Shown one piece after another: positions 45,772-54,923 of a DNA stretch of 64,000 bases (positions within the stretch are counted from its first letter, which is position 1; each line of letters begins with the position of its first letter). Below the pieces are notes generated by a model that was not told the origin of the DNA, ran no database searches, and was given only the letters and a program-made list of their open reading frames with translations. The translations under genes were made by a program, and so were the position numbers. This DNA is from Leeia speluncae (GTDB lineage Bacteria > Pseudomonadota > Gammaproteobacteria > Burkholderiales > Leeiaceae), in assembly GCF_020564625.1 (NCBI RefSeq), contig NZ_JAJBZT010000003.1, positions 1 to 64,000 on the forward strand, read 5' to 3'.

Positions 45772-47187
45772 TTATAGCTGGATCGATTTAATTTCATAGA
45801 ACTCATGAATACCAAAATCGCCCCATTCACGGCCATTGCCCGATTGTTTGTAGCCACCCAATGGCGCATCGTAGTTAAAATCACCACCGTTTACATAACA
45901 TTGCCCAGCACGAATACGGCGCGCAATTTTTAGACCTTCTTCTTTGTTTGCAGCCCAAACGCCAGAAGAAAGGCCGTATTTGCTATCGTTAGCGATTTCA
46001 ATGGCTTCTTCGATGGTGTCATATGGGATCATCGCGATGACTGGCCCAAAGATTTCCTCTTGTGCGATAGTCATTTTATTGTGCACATCTCTGAAAATGG
46101 TAGGACGTACATAAGCGCCTTTATCAAAACCTTCTGGACGCTCAACACCACCAGTCACCAGTTTTGCACCTTCTTCTAAACCGGCTCGGATATATTTCAA
46201 GACGGTTTCGCGCTGCGCTAACGAGCTTAATGGGCCAATGTCGGTATTTTCATCATCAATTGCGCCAACCGGCATTTCTTCTGCGTATTGTTTTGCCAAC
46301 ACCACCGCCTCTTCGTAGCGACTACGCGGCACCAACATACGCGTTTGGCAAATACATGTTTGACCAGAGTTAATCATCACATCACGCACGCCGCTGCGTA
46401 CGGCTTCTGCAAGTGGTGCATCTTCAGTGATAATCAGTGGAGACTTACCACCAAGCTCTAGGCAAACTCGTTTAATTGAATCGGCTGCAAGACGCTGAAT
46501 ACGCGCGCCAGTGCCTGTAGAACCGGTAAAGGAAACCATATCTACTTCTGGATGAGTAACCAGCGCATCGCCTAGTTCACCCCCTTTACCCGTCAGCAGG
46601 TTAAATACACCTGCTGGCAAACCAATTTCTTCGACGCACTCAGCAAAAATCAAATCTTGCAGCGGAGTAATCGATGCGGGTTTTAGCACCATGGTACAAC
46701 CAGCGGCTAACGCTGGTGCCACCTTGCCAATTAGTTGATAGAGCGGGTAATTCCAAGGGGTAATAAACGCGCATACCCCCACCGGCTCTCTAACCACGAG
46801 CGAATTATTCACCTGCTTTTCTACATCCATTTCTGCAGCACGGTCAGCAAATTTAGCAAAGGCCGCAACGCAGTTCACTTGAATGATTCTGGCCCACTTA
46901 ATTGGACAACCCATGGTTTGGGAAATCGCAATGGCCAGCTCTTCTTTGCGCGCTTCTAAGGCTTTTTGCAATTTACGAATGTATTCTGCGCGCTCGGCAG
47001 AAGACGTTTGAGACCAACTAGAAAAGGCCGCCCGCGCGGCTTTCACCGCTTTATCAACATCCGCCTGGCTGGCATTGATCACTTCAGCAACGGGTGCTTC
47101 TGTAGCAGGGTTAATCAGCGTAGTCCAACCGGTTCCTTCTGCAGCAACCCACTGGCCATTAATAAATAGTTTTTCGTAACGTTTCAT
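45772..47187 (-). CDS. NAD(P)-dependent aldehyde dehydrogenase
   Basis: 471 residues, the standard size. It oxidises an aldehyde to the carboxylic acid. The catalytic Cys is in NSGQTCICQTRMLVP, the general-base Glu in LELGGKSP, the cofactor motif FTGSTGTGARI is present, and EEIFGPV and the conserved ITPWNYPL are intact. Substrate cannot be assigned. Of the ATGs at 47193 and 47187 the latter is preferred, with GGAGAG six bases upstream, while the former touches it. A LysR gene is divergent and probably controls it. Confidence 0.93.
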   Translation of the reverse strand: MKRYEKLFINGQWVAAEGTGWTTLINPATEAPVAEVINASQADVDKAVKAARAAFSSWSQTSSAERAEYIRKLQKALEARKEELAIAISQTMGCPIKWARIIQVNCVAAFAKFADRAAEMDVEKQVNNSLVVREPVGVCAFITPWNYPLYQLIGKVAPALAAGCTMVLKPASITPLQDLIFAECVEEIGLPAGVFNLLTGKGGELGDALVTHPEVDMVSFTGSTGTGARIQRLAADSIKRVCLELGGKSPLIITEDAPLAEAVRSGVRDVMINSGQTCICQTRMLVPRSRYEEAVVLAKQYAEEMPVGAIDDENTDIGPLSSLAQRETVLKYIRAGLEEGAKLVTGGVERPEGFDKGAYVRPTIFRDVHNKMTIAQEEIFGPVIAMIPYDTIEEAIEIANDSKYGLSSGVWAANKEEGLKIARRIRAGQCYVNGGDFNYDAPLGGYKQSGNGREWGDFGIHEFYEIKSIQL

Positions 47188-47315
47188 GTTCATCTCTCCG
47201 AGATTCCACGCCGGTATTTACCGACACTGATGCGATCAATACCACGCATCATAACCATTGCAATCAATGCAACCAAGCCCTAATATGGCAATTATTTATT
47301 ATCGAATGTGCAATA

Positions 47316-48221
47316 ATGATTACGCTTCAAGCCATCGAATTATTTGTGCATGTTGCTGAGCACAGCACCTTTGCTTCTGCAGCCACCCGCTTTGGCGTGA
47401 CGCCCTCGACAGTCACCCGACAAATTCAGCAATTAGAGACGGCATTGGGCGCAAGGCTACTCCAACGCTCTACCCGAAATGTGTCGCTCACCGAAGCGGG
47501 TAGACATTATCTACCGCATGCGCAAGCCTTATTAGAAGCGCATGACAGCGGCAGCGCCGTGCTAAATCAACTGACCCAGCGTCCTAGCGGGACGTTACGA
47601 TTAACCGCCCCATTAGTCCTCACCACACTCTACTTAGTGCCGGCAATTCCTTCCTTTTTGAAGAAATACCCAAGTGTAAAGATTGATCTGCAATTGTCAG
47701 ATGATTACCTAAATCTCATTGATATTGGCTTTGATTTAGCCATTCGGCAAGGTAATACACATGATTCAAGCGTGGTAGCCAGACGCTTATTTAGCTTTGA
47801 CCGTAGTTTATGCGCAAGCCCTGCTTATTTGGCCGCCCACGGCATCCCTACGACGCCGGATGACCTAAAAAACCATGTCTGCATTCCTTACAACCGAACC
47901 AACAAAGACATGGTGTGGCAGTTCCAGAAAAATGGTAAACGGGAAAAAGTGATCCCAACGGGCACCTTACAAAGTAACTGTATTAATAGCCTAAAACAAC
48001 TCACGCTAGCAGGGGTGGGGATTTGTCGTCTGCCGAATAAGCTCATCCAAAATGAAGTGGCAACGGGTGGTTTAGTGAAGCTATTACCCGACTGGCAAAA
48101 TATTGTGGATGATCAGCTAGATACGTTTTATGCGGTCTACCCGCAAAGAAAGCTGCTTTCACCCAAAGTGGGCGCCTTTTTAGAACATGTGCAGCAATAT
48201 CTAAGAGACCAACAGCTTTAA
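47316..48221 (+). CDS. LysR-family transcriptional regulator
   Basis: 301 residues. N-terminal helix-turn-helix (FVHVAEHSTFASAATRFGVTPSTVTRQIQQLE) and effector-binding domain (GTLRLTAPLVLTTLYLVPAIPSFLKKYPSVKIDLQL). It belongs to the same broad subgroup as the regulator at 26890. The starts of this gene and the aldehyde dehydrogenase are 128 bases apart and divergent, the usual layout for a LysR gene and its target. The inducer is unknown, perhaps the aldehyde or its precursor. Confidence 0.92.
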   Translation: MITLQAIELFVHVAEHSTFASAATRFGVTPSTVTRQIQQLETALGARLLQRSTRNVSLTEAGRHYLPHAQALLEAHDSGSAVLNQLTQRPSGTLRLTAPLVLTTLYLVPAIPSFLKKYPSVKIDLQLSDDYLNLIDIGFDLAIRQGNTHDSSVVARRLFSFDRSLCASPAYLAAHGIPTTPDDLKNHVCIPYNRTNKDMVWQFQKNGKREKVIPTGTLQSNCINSLKQLTLAGVGICRLPNKLIQNEVATGGLVKLLPDWQNIVDDQLDTFYAVYPQRKLLSPKVGAFLEHVQQYLRDQQL

Positions 48222-48262
48222 CTCTCACTCTTCACGTGCCCGATCCGATTAAATCTATTGCG

Positions 48263-48294
48263 GAACCTGCAAGATGATATTGCAGGTTCTTTCT
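48263..48294 (+). terminator. Rho-independent terminator of the LysR gene
   Basis: GAACCTGCAA/TTGCAGGTTC perfect 10-bp stem, 7-base loop, followed by TTTCTTG, 41 bases after the stop. Confidence 0.8.
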
Positions 48295-48360
48295 TGTTAT
48301 TCAGCATCCTTTCAGTAAACTGGCTGGCAAAAATAGCATTCACTCGAAAGCACTGCCCAC

Positions 48361-49080
48361 ATGAAACCCGTTGCGATTGTTCAGCAGATTCATCACGACA
48401 CGCCCGATTATTTCACTGATTTTCTAGATAGCGAAAACATCCCTTGGCAGCTTTTCCGGATGGATCAGGGAGATGAACTGCCAACGACTATCGCCAACTT
48501 TAGTGGCTATTGCATGTTGGGTGGGCCGATGAGTGTCAATGACGAAGCTATTTACCCTTGGTTAAGCACCGAGATGCAGCTCGTTAAAGAAGCCTATGAA
48601 TTAGATATTCCGATGATTGGGCACTGTTTAGGGGGGCAATTAATCGCCAAAGGGTTAGGTGCAACGGTTGCGCCAGTACCAATGCCAGAAATTGGTTGGT
48701 GCCAAATTCAAATACATGATGAAAAAGAGGCGAGTGAATGGTTTGGCGGAGAGAACCCAGCCAAATTGTTTCAATGGCACGGAGAAGGATTTCAACTTCC
48801 CGCTGGCGCACGCCTCATTGCAAGTAGCGCACACTGGCAAAACCAAGCTTTTTTGATAAACAACAAGCACTTAGGCATGCAATTCCATTGCGAAGTGAAA
48901 GAAGATAAGGTAAAACATTGGTCTATAGAAGAACGGGCCGAGATTGAGTCCGTCCAACATCATGCTAGTGTTCAGTCAGCCGACGAGATACTCGCATCAC
49001 TTGCAAAAAGCATACCGGAGAGTAACCGAATAGCGCATCGTATCTACAGTAGATGGATACAAGGCCTTATTCGTGCATAA
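48361..49080 (+). CDS. Class I glutamine amidotransferase-like protein
   Basis: 239 residues. The class I GATase nucleophile is in MIGHCLGGQLIAKGLG and the His of the triad in LGMQFHCEVKED (His then Glu). It resembles stand-alone GMP-synthase-like amidotransferases that often act on gamma-glutamyl compounds, but no synthetase partner is adjacent and the substrate is unknown. The start ATG at 48361 follows a conventional spacing from the LysR terminator. It lies 48 bases before the rraA-like gene on the same strand. Confidence 0.88.
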   Translation: MKPVAIVQQIHHDTPDYFTDFLDSENIPWQLFRMDQGDELPTTIANFSGYCMLGGPMSVNDEAIYPWLSTEMQLVKEAYELDIPMIGHCLGGQLIAKGLGATVAPVPMPEIGWCQIQIHDEKEASEWFGGENPAKLFQWHGEGFQLPAGARLIASSAHWQNQAFLINNKHLGMQFHCEVKEDKVKHWSIEERAEIESVQHHASVQSADEILASLAKSIPESNRIAHRIYSRWIQGLIRA

Positions 49081-49128
49081 GTCATTCCTGCAACAGGAAT
49101 CCGATGAACCTACTCAAGGAACAATGCA

Positions 49129-49608
49129 ATGACCTTTCTCACCACCGACCTGTGTGACGCACACAGCGAAAATCTTCAAGTTGCCAGCCCAATCTTCAAA
49201 AGCTATGGTGGCCAACCTCGTTTTTACGGCCAGATTGTCACGTTAAAAGTATTTGAAGATAACTCCTTGGTTCGCACCACGCTTTCTGAACCAGGTGAAG
49301 GCAAAGTCTTAGTGGTGGATGGAGGCGGCTCATTACGTTGTGCTTTAGTGGGTGATCAAATTGCAGCACTTGCTGTTGATAATCACTGGGCCGGCATCAT
49401 TGTGTACGGCTGTATTCGAGATAGCGTTGCCATTAGCAAGCTCCCTATTGGTGTGAGAGCACTCAATACGCACCCGCTAAAAAGCGTGAAAAAAGGCGTT
49501 GGCGACAGAAACATGATTTTGCATTTTGCCGATGTCAAATTTCACCCGAATGATTACGTTTATGCCGACGAAGATGGTGTGATTATTTCCCCATCGGCGC
49601 TGTGGTAA
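49129..49608 (+). CDS. rraA: RraA-family protein (RNase E activity regulator or aldolase)
   Basis: 159 residues, the E. coli RraA length. RraA binds the C-terminal half of RNase E and inhibits mRNA decay. The N-terminus TTDLCDAHSENLQVASPIFKSYGG, the LVVDGGGSLRCALVGDQIA stretch and VYGCIRDSVAI fit closely. The same fold includes class II aldolases (4-hydroxy-4-methyl-2-oxoglutarate aldolase) with a GDxxA...RD metal site; that site is present here, so an aldolase activity cannot be excluded. AAGGA lies nine bases upstream of the ATG. Confidence 0.88.
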   Translation: MTFLTTDLCDAHSENLQVASPIFKSYGGQPRFYGQIVTLKVFEDNSLVRTTLSEPGEGKVLVVDGGGSLRCALVGDQIAALAVDNHWAGIIVYGCIRDSVAISKLPIGVRALNTHPLKSVKKGVGDRNMILHFADVKFHPNDYVYADEDGVIISPSALW

Positions 49609-49807
49609 GCCCGCAGTTTGCGTGCTTTAAACGGGTTGAAAATACATTTATCACTTTGTCTTGCTAGATTCATCGCAAAGTATTTCTTTTAAAAGGGAAA
49701 TAAGCGATAACACAGCAGCAGACAATGGTTTTCTAGGGTAAAATTCCGCTAGTTCATGACTAGAAAAGTCTGGGCCTGTCAACCCAACTTAACGGATACC
49801 TATTGCT

Positions 49808-51127
49808 ATGCTACCCCACCAGATTGATACCCTGATTTCCGCCCGCTGGGTGGTTACTGTTGACCACCACAATAATGTGCTAAACGATCACTCCGTTGCC
49901 ATTAGCCAAGGAAAAATCGTTGCGATTTTACCTACCGCTGATGCGCAAAAGGCGTTCGAAGCGAAAGAGCACATTCAATTACCTGGTCACGCACTGATGC
50001 CAGGGTTAATCAATCTGCACACGCATTCAGCAATGAACTTACTGCGTGGCTTTGCGGATGATTTAGCCCTAATGACATGGCTAAATGACCATATCTGGCC
50101 AGCAGAGAAAAAACACGTTGGTGAACAATTTGTTTACGACGGTACTTTATTGGCAGCAGCGGAATCGTTAAAAGGTGGTGTGACCACACTGAACGACATG
50201 TATTTCTTCCCTGCGCCAACCGCGCAAGCAATGATTGATGCGCAGATTCGTGCGGCAGTGAGTGTGAACGTGATCGAATTCCCGACACAATACGCTGTAG
50301 ACGCAGATGACTACCTGAAAAAAGGCCTAGAAGCTTACAACAAGTTTGGTGATCACCCGCTACTACAATTCACCATGGCACCGCATGCGCCATATACCAT
50401 TTCTGACAATACCTTTAAACGCATGTTGTCTTTGGCGGAAGAACTAGACATGCAGATTCACTGCCACATTCATGAAACACGTGCAGAGATCGAAGGCAGC
50501 TTGAAAGAGCATGGTGTGCGCCCACTAGAACGTCTAGCAGGTCTTGGTTTATTAAACCCGCGCTTAATTGCTGTTCACATGGTGCATTTAACTGAAGATG
50601 AGATGGCTCAGTTAGCCGCAAACGGAGTGCACATTGCCCACAATCCATCTTCAAACATGAAACTAGCCTCAGGCATTTGCCCTGTACCTGCGCTGCACGA
50701 CTTTGGTATTAACGTGGGTATTGGTACAGATGGTGCGGCATCGAATAACCGTATCGATATGTTTACCGATATGCGCACCGCAGCACTACTAGCAAAAGTT
50801 GGTACAGAAAACCCAGAAGTGGTGCCAGCCTCTAAAGCACTAGAAATGGCAACCATCTGTGGAGCCAAAGCGCTTGGTCGTGATCATGAAATTGGTTCGA
50901 TTGAAGTGGGTAAATTAGCTGACATCACCGCAGTAGATCTTTCTGACCTAGTATGCCAGCCATGTTTTGACCCAACCTCACAGCTAGTTTATGTAGCAGG
51001 TAGAGAACACGTGACCAACGTATGGGTGAATGGTAACCGTGTTGTTGCCAACCGCGAACTAACCACCGTAGACGAAAAAGAATTGCTAGCCAAAGCACAA
51101 AGCTGGCATGACAAGCTAAAAGCTTAA
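49808..51127 (+). CDS. Amidohydrolase: 5-methylthioadenosine/S-adenosylhomocysteine deaminase-like
   Basis: 439 residues, TRZ/ATZ amidohydrolase family. The metal-binding HxH is in [17 protein letters not shown], further ligands in [13 protein letters not shown] (His) and [11 protein letters not shown] (Asp), with the conserved [12 protein letters not shown]. In this family such enzymes deaminate methylthioadenosine or S-adenosylhomocysteine, or a related purine. The gene immediately precedes ubiG and gph, a common betaproteobacterial order. ubiG produces S-adenosylhomocysteine, so the deaminase role is plausible. A SAM-cycle riboswitch was looked for in the 199 bases upstream and not found. 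Confidence 0.88.
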   Translation: MLPHQIDTLISARWVVTVDHHNNVLNDHSVAISQGKIVAILPTADAQKAFEAKEHIQLPGHALMPGLINLHTHSAMNLLRGFADDLALMTWLNDHIWPAEKKHVGEQFVYDGTLLAAAESLKGGVTTLNDMYFFPAPTAQAMIDAQIRAAVSVNVIEFPTQYAVDADDYLKKGLEAYNKFGDHPLLQFTMAPHAPYTISDNTFKRMLSLAEELDMQIHCHIHETRAEIEGSLKEHGVRPLERLAGLGLLNPRLIAVHMVHLTEDEMAQLAANGVHIAHNPSSNMKLASGICPVPALHDFGINVGIGTDGAASNNRIDMFTDMRTAALLAKVGTENPEVVPASKALEMATICGAKALGRDHEIGSIEVGKLADITAVDLSDLVCQPCFDPTSQLVYVAGREHVTNVWVNGNRVVANRELTTVDEKELLAKAQSWHDKLKA

Positions 51128-51134
51128 TCGACTA

Positions 51135-51174
51135 ACGCCCATCTTTCCCGTTGTTCAACTGGTTAGATGGGCGT
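51135..51174 (+). other. Hairpin between the amidohydrolase gene and ubiG
   Basis: ACGCCCATCT/AGATGGGCGT perfect 10-bp stem with 20-base loop, no T-run. It could partially attenuate or stabilise the message within the operon. Confidence 0.5.
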
Positions 51175-51203
51175 CAATCGTTGACTGCCTTCAAGGATCT
51201 CAA

Positions 51204-51932
51204 ATGAGCGCTGCCACTCAAGAAAATAAAGAATTAAACGTCGATCCACATGAAATCGATAAATTCAGCCAATTAGCCCATAAATGGTGGGATAAAAACA
51301 GTGAATTTAAACCACTGCATGATATCAACCCATTACGCGTTCACTTTATTGAAAGAATCGCCGGCTTAACCGGACAAAAAGTATTGGATGTGGGTTGTGG
51401 CGGTGGCATTCTGAGTGAAGGCATGGCCGAAAAAGGCGCAGACGTAACCGGCATAGATATGGCGGAAAAGTCGCTCAAAGTTGCAAAACTACATTTGTTA
51501 GAAAGCGGCCAAAAAGTCACTTACCGTTGCGTACCCGCAGAACAGTTTGCCGAAGAAAATCCAGAAACATTTGATGTGGTTGTGTGCATGGAAATGCTAG
51601 AACACGTACCAGAGCCAGCGAGCATCGTCGCTAGTTGTGCTGCACTAGTAAAGCCAGGCGGTTATGTGTTCTTCTCTACGCTCAATCGTAATCCAAAATC
51701 TTACTTGATGGCGGTACTAGGTGCGGAATACCTACTCGGTATGTTGCCGAAAGGTACTCATGAATATGGGCGATTTATCAAACCATCTGAACTCGTGCGC
51801 ATGACACGAGGTGTTGGTTTAGAGCTAGTCGAGATGAGTGGACTAACATTTAACCCCATTTCACAGCAGTACTCGCTAAATAACGATACAGATGTGAATT
51901 ACATGATTGCCTGCCGCAAGGACCCTGCTTAA
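51204..51932 (+). CDS. ubiG: Ubiquinone biosynthesis O-methyltransferase
   Basis: 242 residues. It methylates two hydroxyl groups during ubiquinone synthesis. The start [34 protein letters not shown] is a UbiG hallmark. SAM-binding motifs follow: [33 protein letters not shown]. The late segment [20 protein letters not shown] and [17 protein letters not shown] are conserved too. AAGGA lies upstream of the ATG. Its stop overlaps the gph start (TAATG), so ubiG and gph are coupled. Confidence 0.97.
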   Translation: MSAATQENKELNVDPHEIDKFSQLAHKWWDKNSEFKPLHDINPLRVHFIERIAGLTGQKVLDVGCGGGILSEGMAEKGADVTGIDMAEKSLKVAKLHLLESGQKVTYRCVPAEQFAEENPETFDVVVCMEMLEHVPEPASIVASCAALVKPGGYVFFSTLNRNPKSYLMAVLGAEYLLGMLPKGTHEYGRFIKPSELVRMTRGVGLELVEMSGLTFNPISQQYSLNNDTDVNYMIACRKDPA

Positions 51933-52600
51933 TGTCATTAAAAAAGCCAGCAGCAGTATTGTTTGATTTAGATGGAACGCTAGCCGATACCGCACAAGAT
52001 TTAGGTGGCGCATTAAACTCCCTTTTACAAGAAGAAGGCATGCCAAGTGTAGCGTATGAGCGTATTCGCCCTATTGCCTCACACGGCGCACGCGGGCTAA
52101 TCGAACTTGGCTTTGGGATTGATAAAGCACATGCCCAATTTGACGATTATCGCCAGCGTTTTTTGAACCATTACGAGCACATGTTTTGTGACCGTACCGT
52201 GTTGTTTGATGGGGTGAACAGCCTGATTCAACAATTAGAAGCACAAGGCATTCGTTGGGGGATTGTGACTAACAAACCGATGCGCTTTACTGATAGGCTT
52301 GTTCCGAAGCTTGGCTTTCTAATCGAGCCAGGCACGGTTGTTAGCGGCGATACCGTTGGCGTAGCCAAACCAGACCCAAAGCCGATGTATCATGCAGCTG
52401 CCGAGTTGGGGGTTGCCCCTAGTGATTGTTGGTATGTTGGTGACGCGCAACGCGATATTGATGCCGGAAAAGCAGCAGGAATGTTCACGGTATTAGCAAA
52501 TTATGGTTATATTTCGAGTACTGACACACCAACAGAATGGGGTGCAGATATTACGATTGATCAACCAGCGCAGTTAATCACCCATATTCCACAAGGCTAA
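51932..52600 (+). CDS. gph: Phosphoglycolate phosphatase (HAD family)
   Basis: 222 residues. It dephosphorylates 2-phosphoglycolate, for instance from DNA 3'-end repair. HAD motif I LFDLDGTLADT carries the nucleophile Asp, motif II the Thr in GIVTNKP, and motif III/IV KPDPKPMYHAAAELG with WYVGDAQRDIDAGKAAG. Proteobacterial ubiG-gph pairs are common. The downstream racemase-like gene starts three bases after its stop, so the three genes form one operon. Confidence 0.93.
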   Translation: MSLKKPAAVLFDLDGTLADTAQDLGGALNSLLQEEGMPSVAYERIRPIASHGARGLIELGFGIDKAHAQFDDYRQRFLNHYEHMFCDRTVLFDGVNSLIQQLEAQGIRWGIVTNKPMRFTDRLVPKLGFLIEPGTVVSGDTVGVAKPDPKPMYHAAAELGVAPSDCWYVGDAQRDIDAGKAAGMFTVLANYGYISSTDTPTEWGADITIDQPAQLITHIPQG

Positions 52601-52603
52601 GTC

Positions 52604-53320
52604 ATGAAAACCCTCGGTATGATAGGCGGCATGAGTTGGGAATCTACCTTACCTTATTACCGCTATCTAAACGAGGGTGTACGAGACCGTTTGGGCGGGC
52701 TCCACTCCGCCAAACTAATTCTTCATAGCGTTGACTTTGCGGAAGTAGCTAGTTTGCAGCAATCTGAAGATTGGCAAGGCGCAGGGCAATTGCTCGCCAA
52801 TGCCGCCGCGGGTCTAGCCAATGCTGGGGCAGACGGCATTATTCTTTGTACCAACACCATGCACTTAGTGGCAGAGCAAATTATTGCCGCCACCCCACTT
52901 CCCTTTTTACATATTGTCGACCCCACCGCCAAAGCGCTACAAACAGCGGGCATTCAAAAAGTCGGTTTGCTGGGCACACGCTTTACGATGGAAAAACCAT
53001 TCTATGTAGAGCACCTCGCCCAACACTATCAAATTGAATGTCTAGTACCTGATACAGCAGCCAGAGAAGACCTACATCGGATTATTTTCCAAGAACTTTG
53101 TCAGGGTATGATTAGCGATACATCACGCCAACGCTGCAAGCGGATTGTGCAGCAGTTAGCAGCAATGGGTGTAGAGGGGATTATTCTGGGATGTACCGAA
53201 TTAGGTTTACTACTAGAAAACGAAGATTCGATTCTGCCGCTATTTGATACCACCAAGCTACACGCCACCGCAGCGCTTTCTTGGATGCTTTCAGAAGAAA
53301 AACCCCATCTGATTCGCTAA
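52604..53320 (+). CDS. Aspartate/glutamate racemase family protein
   Basis: 238 residues. The fold is PLP-independent with two catalytic Cys: CTNTMH near residue 85 and GCTELGLL near residue 198. The start GMIGGMSWESTLPYYRYLNE is standard for the YgeA/RacX group. The amino acid used is not predictable; E. coli YgeA acts broadly. It is coupled to gph by a three-base gap, but no functional link is obvious. Confidence 0.92.
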   Translation: MKTLGMIGGMSWESTLPYYRYLNEGVRDRLGGLHSAKLILHSVDFAEVASLQQSEDWQGAGQLLANAAAGLANAGADGIILCTNTMHLVAEQIIAATPLPFLHIVDPTAKALQTAGIQKVGLLGTRFTMEKPFYVEHLAQHYQIECLVPDTAAREDLHRIIFQELCQGMISDTSRQRCKRIVQQLAAMGVEGIILGCTELGLLLENEDSILPLFDTTKLHATAALSWMLSEEKPHLIR

Positions 53321-53391
53321 ATTAGCAGTAACAATGCTCACCGCAATTTAACGAATCTGTAGATAGGGACAGTAAAAGAGCCGATAGCTAT

Positions 53392-53748
53392 TTAGTGACT
53401 AGAGAGAAATGGATCGAAGGTGTACGAGCCATCTGTATCACAAGTAGAGCCTTCTACAGCACAAGAATCACTCACCTCAGCCCCTTTGTTTGTAAACTGG
53501 ATTGTCGTTTCACAACGTTTCGCTCCATTTTTCCAAGGATATTTGGCGGTGCCTGAAGTATCTAATGTGAGTGTTTTATTGTTGATGCTTACATCTCCCC
53601 CGCAACTTCCCATTCCCGCACCCAACCAAATTTTATAGGTGTTTTCCTTCACCTTTTTCACTTTTAGCAGGCCATTACACTCGCTACATGTATAGCTTCC
53701 ATCTCGCGGAGAAAGAGCAAAAACATTAGCCGCGCAAGACAATAACAA
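53392..53748 (-). CDS. Small Cys-rich secreted protein of unknown function; start codon uncertain
   Basis: About 118 residues from the TTG at 53748. The mature part contains seven Cys arranged in pairs (YTCSEC, GSCGG, RCET, SCAVEGSTC), suggesting disulfides in the periplasm. I do not recognise the family. The signal peptide looks incomplete from the TTG: in frame upstream, GTT-GAA-AAA-ATT-CTG encodes VEKILIASLLLS, which reads like the n-region and core of a signal peptide whose ATG is missing. Either an unusual start is used or the start codon has decayed. See finding. Confidence 0.55.
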   Translation of the reverse strand: MLLSCAANVFALSPRDGSYTCSECNGLLKVKKVKENTYKIWLGAGMGSCGGDVSINNKTLTLDTSGTAKYPWKNGAKRCETTIQFTNKGAEVSDSCAVEGSTCDTDGSYTFDPFLSSH

Positions 53749-53830
53749 GCTAGCAATCAGAATTTTTTCAACAGGATGTTCCGTTGAGGTTTTAACAGGA
53801 GCGTCTCAGAGCCTGAATCAGGCGCACTGG

Positions 53831-54286
53831 TTACGACCTGTCTACCATGAAGAGCTTGAGTGTTGTCTTGTCAACCAAGACATAGTCATAACTATCATGT
53901 GCATACTCCACTGCAATCAAATGGTATTTTTCAAACGCGTGTACGTAAACGTAATACTCTTCATCTGACTCCCCTCCATTTTTCCCCGGCGGAAAGTAAG
54001 CCCCTTTAAACTTTAAAGGGGGTAGGTTCGGGGCGGTAATGACTAGCGTGTTGCCAGTCTGACTAATGCCTTTTGGCAACCTATTCTTTTTAGGGCGTTG
54101 TTCATACAGATTATTAAAAACGGTTTCAGAATCTGTAATATGTAATCTAGCCTCTGCATCGGCGCGTCGAATATTTGCACAAACTTTTGGATCATTCAGA
54201 TTGCCCACACGTGCATCGATTGTCAGCGCCTGTACTTGCCCAATTAAAGCAAGGCAAGTAACGATACCCAATATCAACCTTTTCAT
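53831..54286 (-). CDS. Small secreted protein of unknown function
   Basis: About 151 residues with a Sec signal peptide (MKRLILGIVTCLALIGQVQA). I do not recognise the family. The mature part is charged with an interior LVITAPNLPPLKFKGAYFPPG and a C-terminal region rich in Tyr (DEEYYVYVHAFEKYHLIAVEYAHDSYDYVLVD) that looks like beta-strands. ATG at 54295 would add three residues (MVE); 54286 is chosen because the n-region is then typical. It neighbours another small secreted unknown at 53392 on the same strand, but their promoters are unclear. Confidence 0.7.
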   Translation of the reverse strand: MKRLILGIVTCLALIGQVQALTIDARVGNLNDPKVCANIRRADAEARLHITDSETVFNNLYEQRPKKNRLPKGISQTGNTLVITAPNLPPLKFKGAYFPPGKNGGESDEEYYVYVHAFEKYHLIAVEYAHDSYDYVLVDKTTLKLFMVDRS

Positions 54287-54522
54287 TTCCACCATCCAAA
54301 AAAGTACAATATCATAATCAAAATAGCATAGATTGTAAAATAATTATACAATTGGCATAAATTAATCATGCGCAATTTAGAGACATTTTTCAATCAACTT
54401 TTTGGTCATATTCCCTATTCTTAGTGCTTTGGTATAGTATGGCATTTTCATGGGCAACAAACTCACCACTACACATGCCCTGCTTTTCTGAATCTAATCG
54501 GCTTAACTACATGGAGTGTAAA

Positions 54523-54858
54523 ATGGCTGGAAAATTCGAACTCAAACCCACCAAAAATGATGGCTTTATGTTCAACCTGAAAGCGGGGAATGGACAAGTT
54601 ATTCTGACGAGTGAAATTTATAACAGCAAAGCAGCAGCCCTTAATGGCATCGAGTCCGTAAAAAAGAACGCGGCAGATTTAGACAAATTTGAAGCGCGCG
54701 AATCCAAAAATGGTGAACCCTACTTTGTATTAAAAGCAGGGAATGGACAAGAAATTGGGCGAAGTGAAATGTATTCAGGAACAAGTGCAATGGAAAATGG
54801 CATTGCATCCGTTAATAAAAACGCCCCTGATGCTGATGTGGTAGAGCTTGAAGCGTAA
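54523..54858 (+). CDS. YegP/DUF1508-family protein, two tandem repeats
   Basis: 111 residues made of two about 50-residue DUF1508 units: FELKPTKNDGFMFNLKAGNG and FEARESKNGEPYFVLKAGNG each open a copy, with GIESVKKNA and GIASVNKNA closing them. The E. coli homologue YegP is a cytosolic protein of unknown role. The open frame starts at 54424, but the ATG at 54523 has GGAG six bases upstream and the family N-terminus. It ends at a good terminator and precedes the globin-coupled cyclase by 65 bases. Confidence 0.9.
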   Translation: MAGKFELKPTKNDGFMFNLKAGNGQVILTSEIYNSKAAALNGIESVKKNAADLDKFEARESKNGEPYFVLKAGNGQEIGRSEMYSGTSAMENGIASVNKNAPDADVVELEA

Positions 54859-54877
54859 ATCCACTCATTCAAACATC

Positions 54878-54906
54878 AACGCCTGCCAGACTTGGCAGGC
54901 GTTTTT
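54878..54906 (+). terminator. Rho-independent terminator of the YegP-type gene
   Basis: AACGCCTGCCA/TGGCAGGCGTT stem (11 bp), 4-base loop and T-run, 19 bases after the stop. Confidence 0.9.
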
Positions 54907-54923
54907 ACATCAAAAGATAAAAC

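Noticed and set aside
49609-49807. SAM- or SAH-type riboswitch before the MTA/SAH deaminase-like gene
   Set aside because: The intergenic region shows no convincing conserved core or multi-helix layout.
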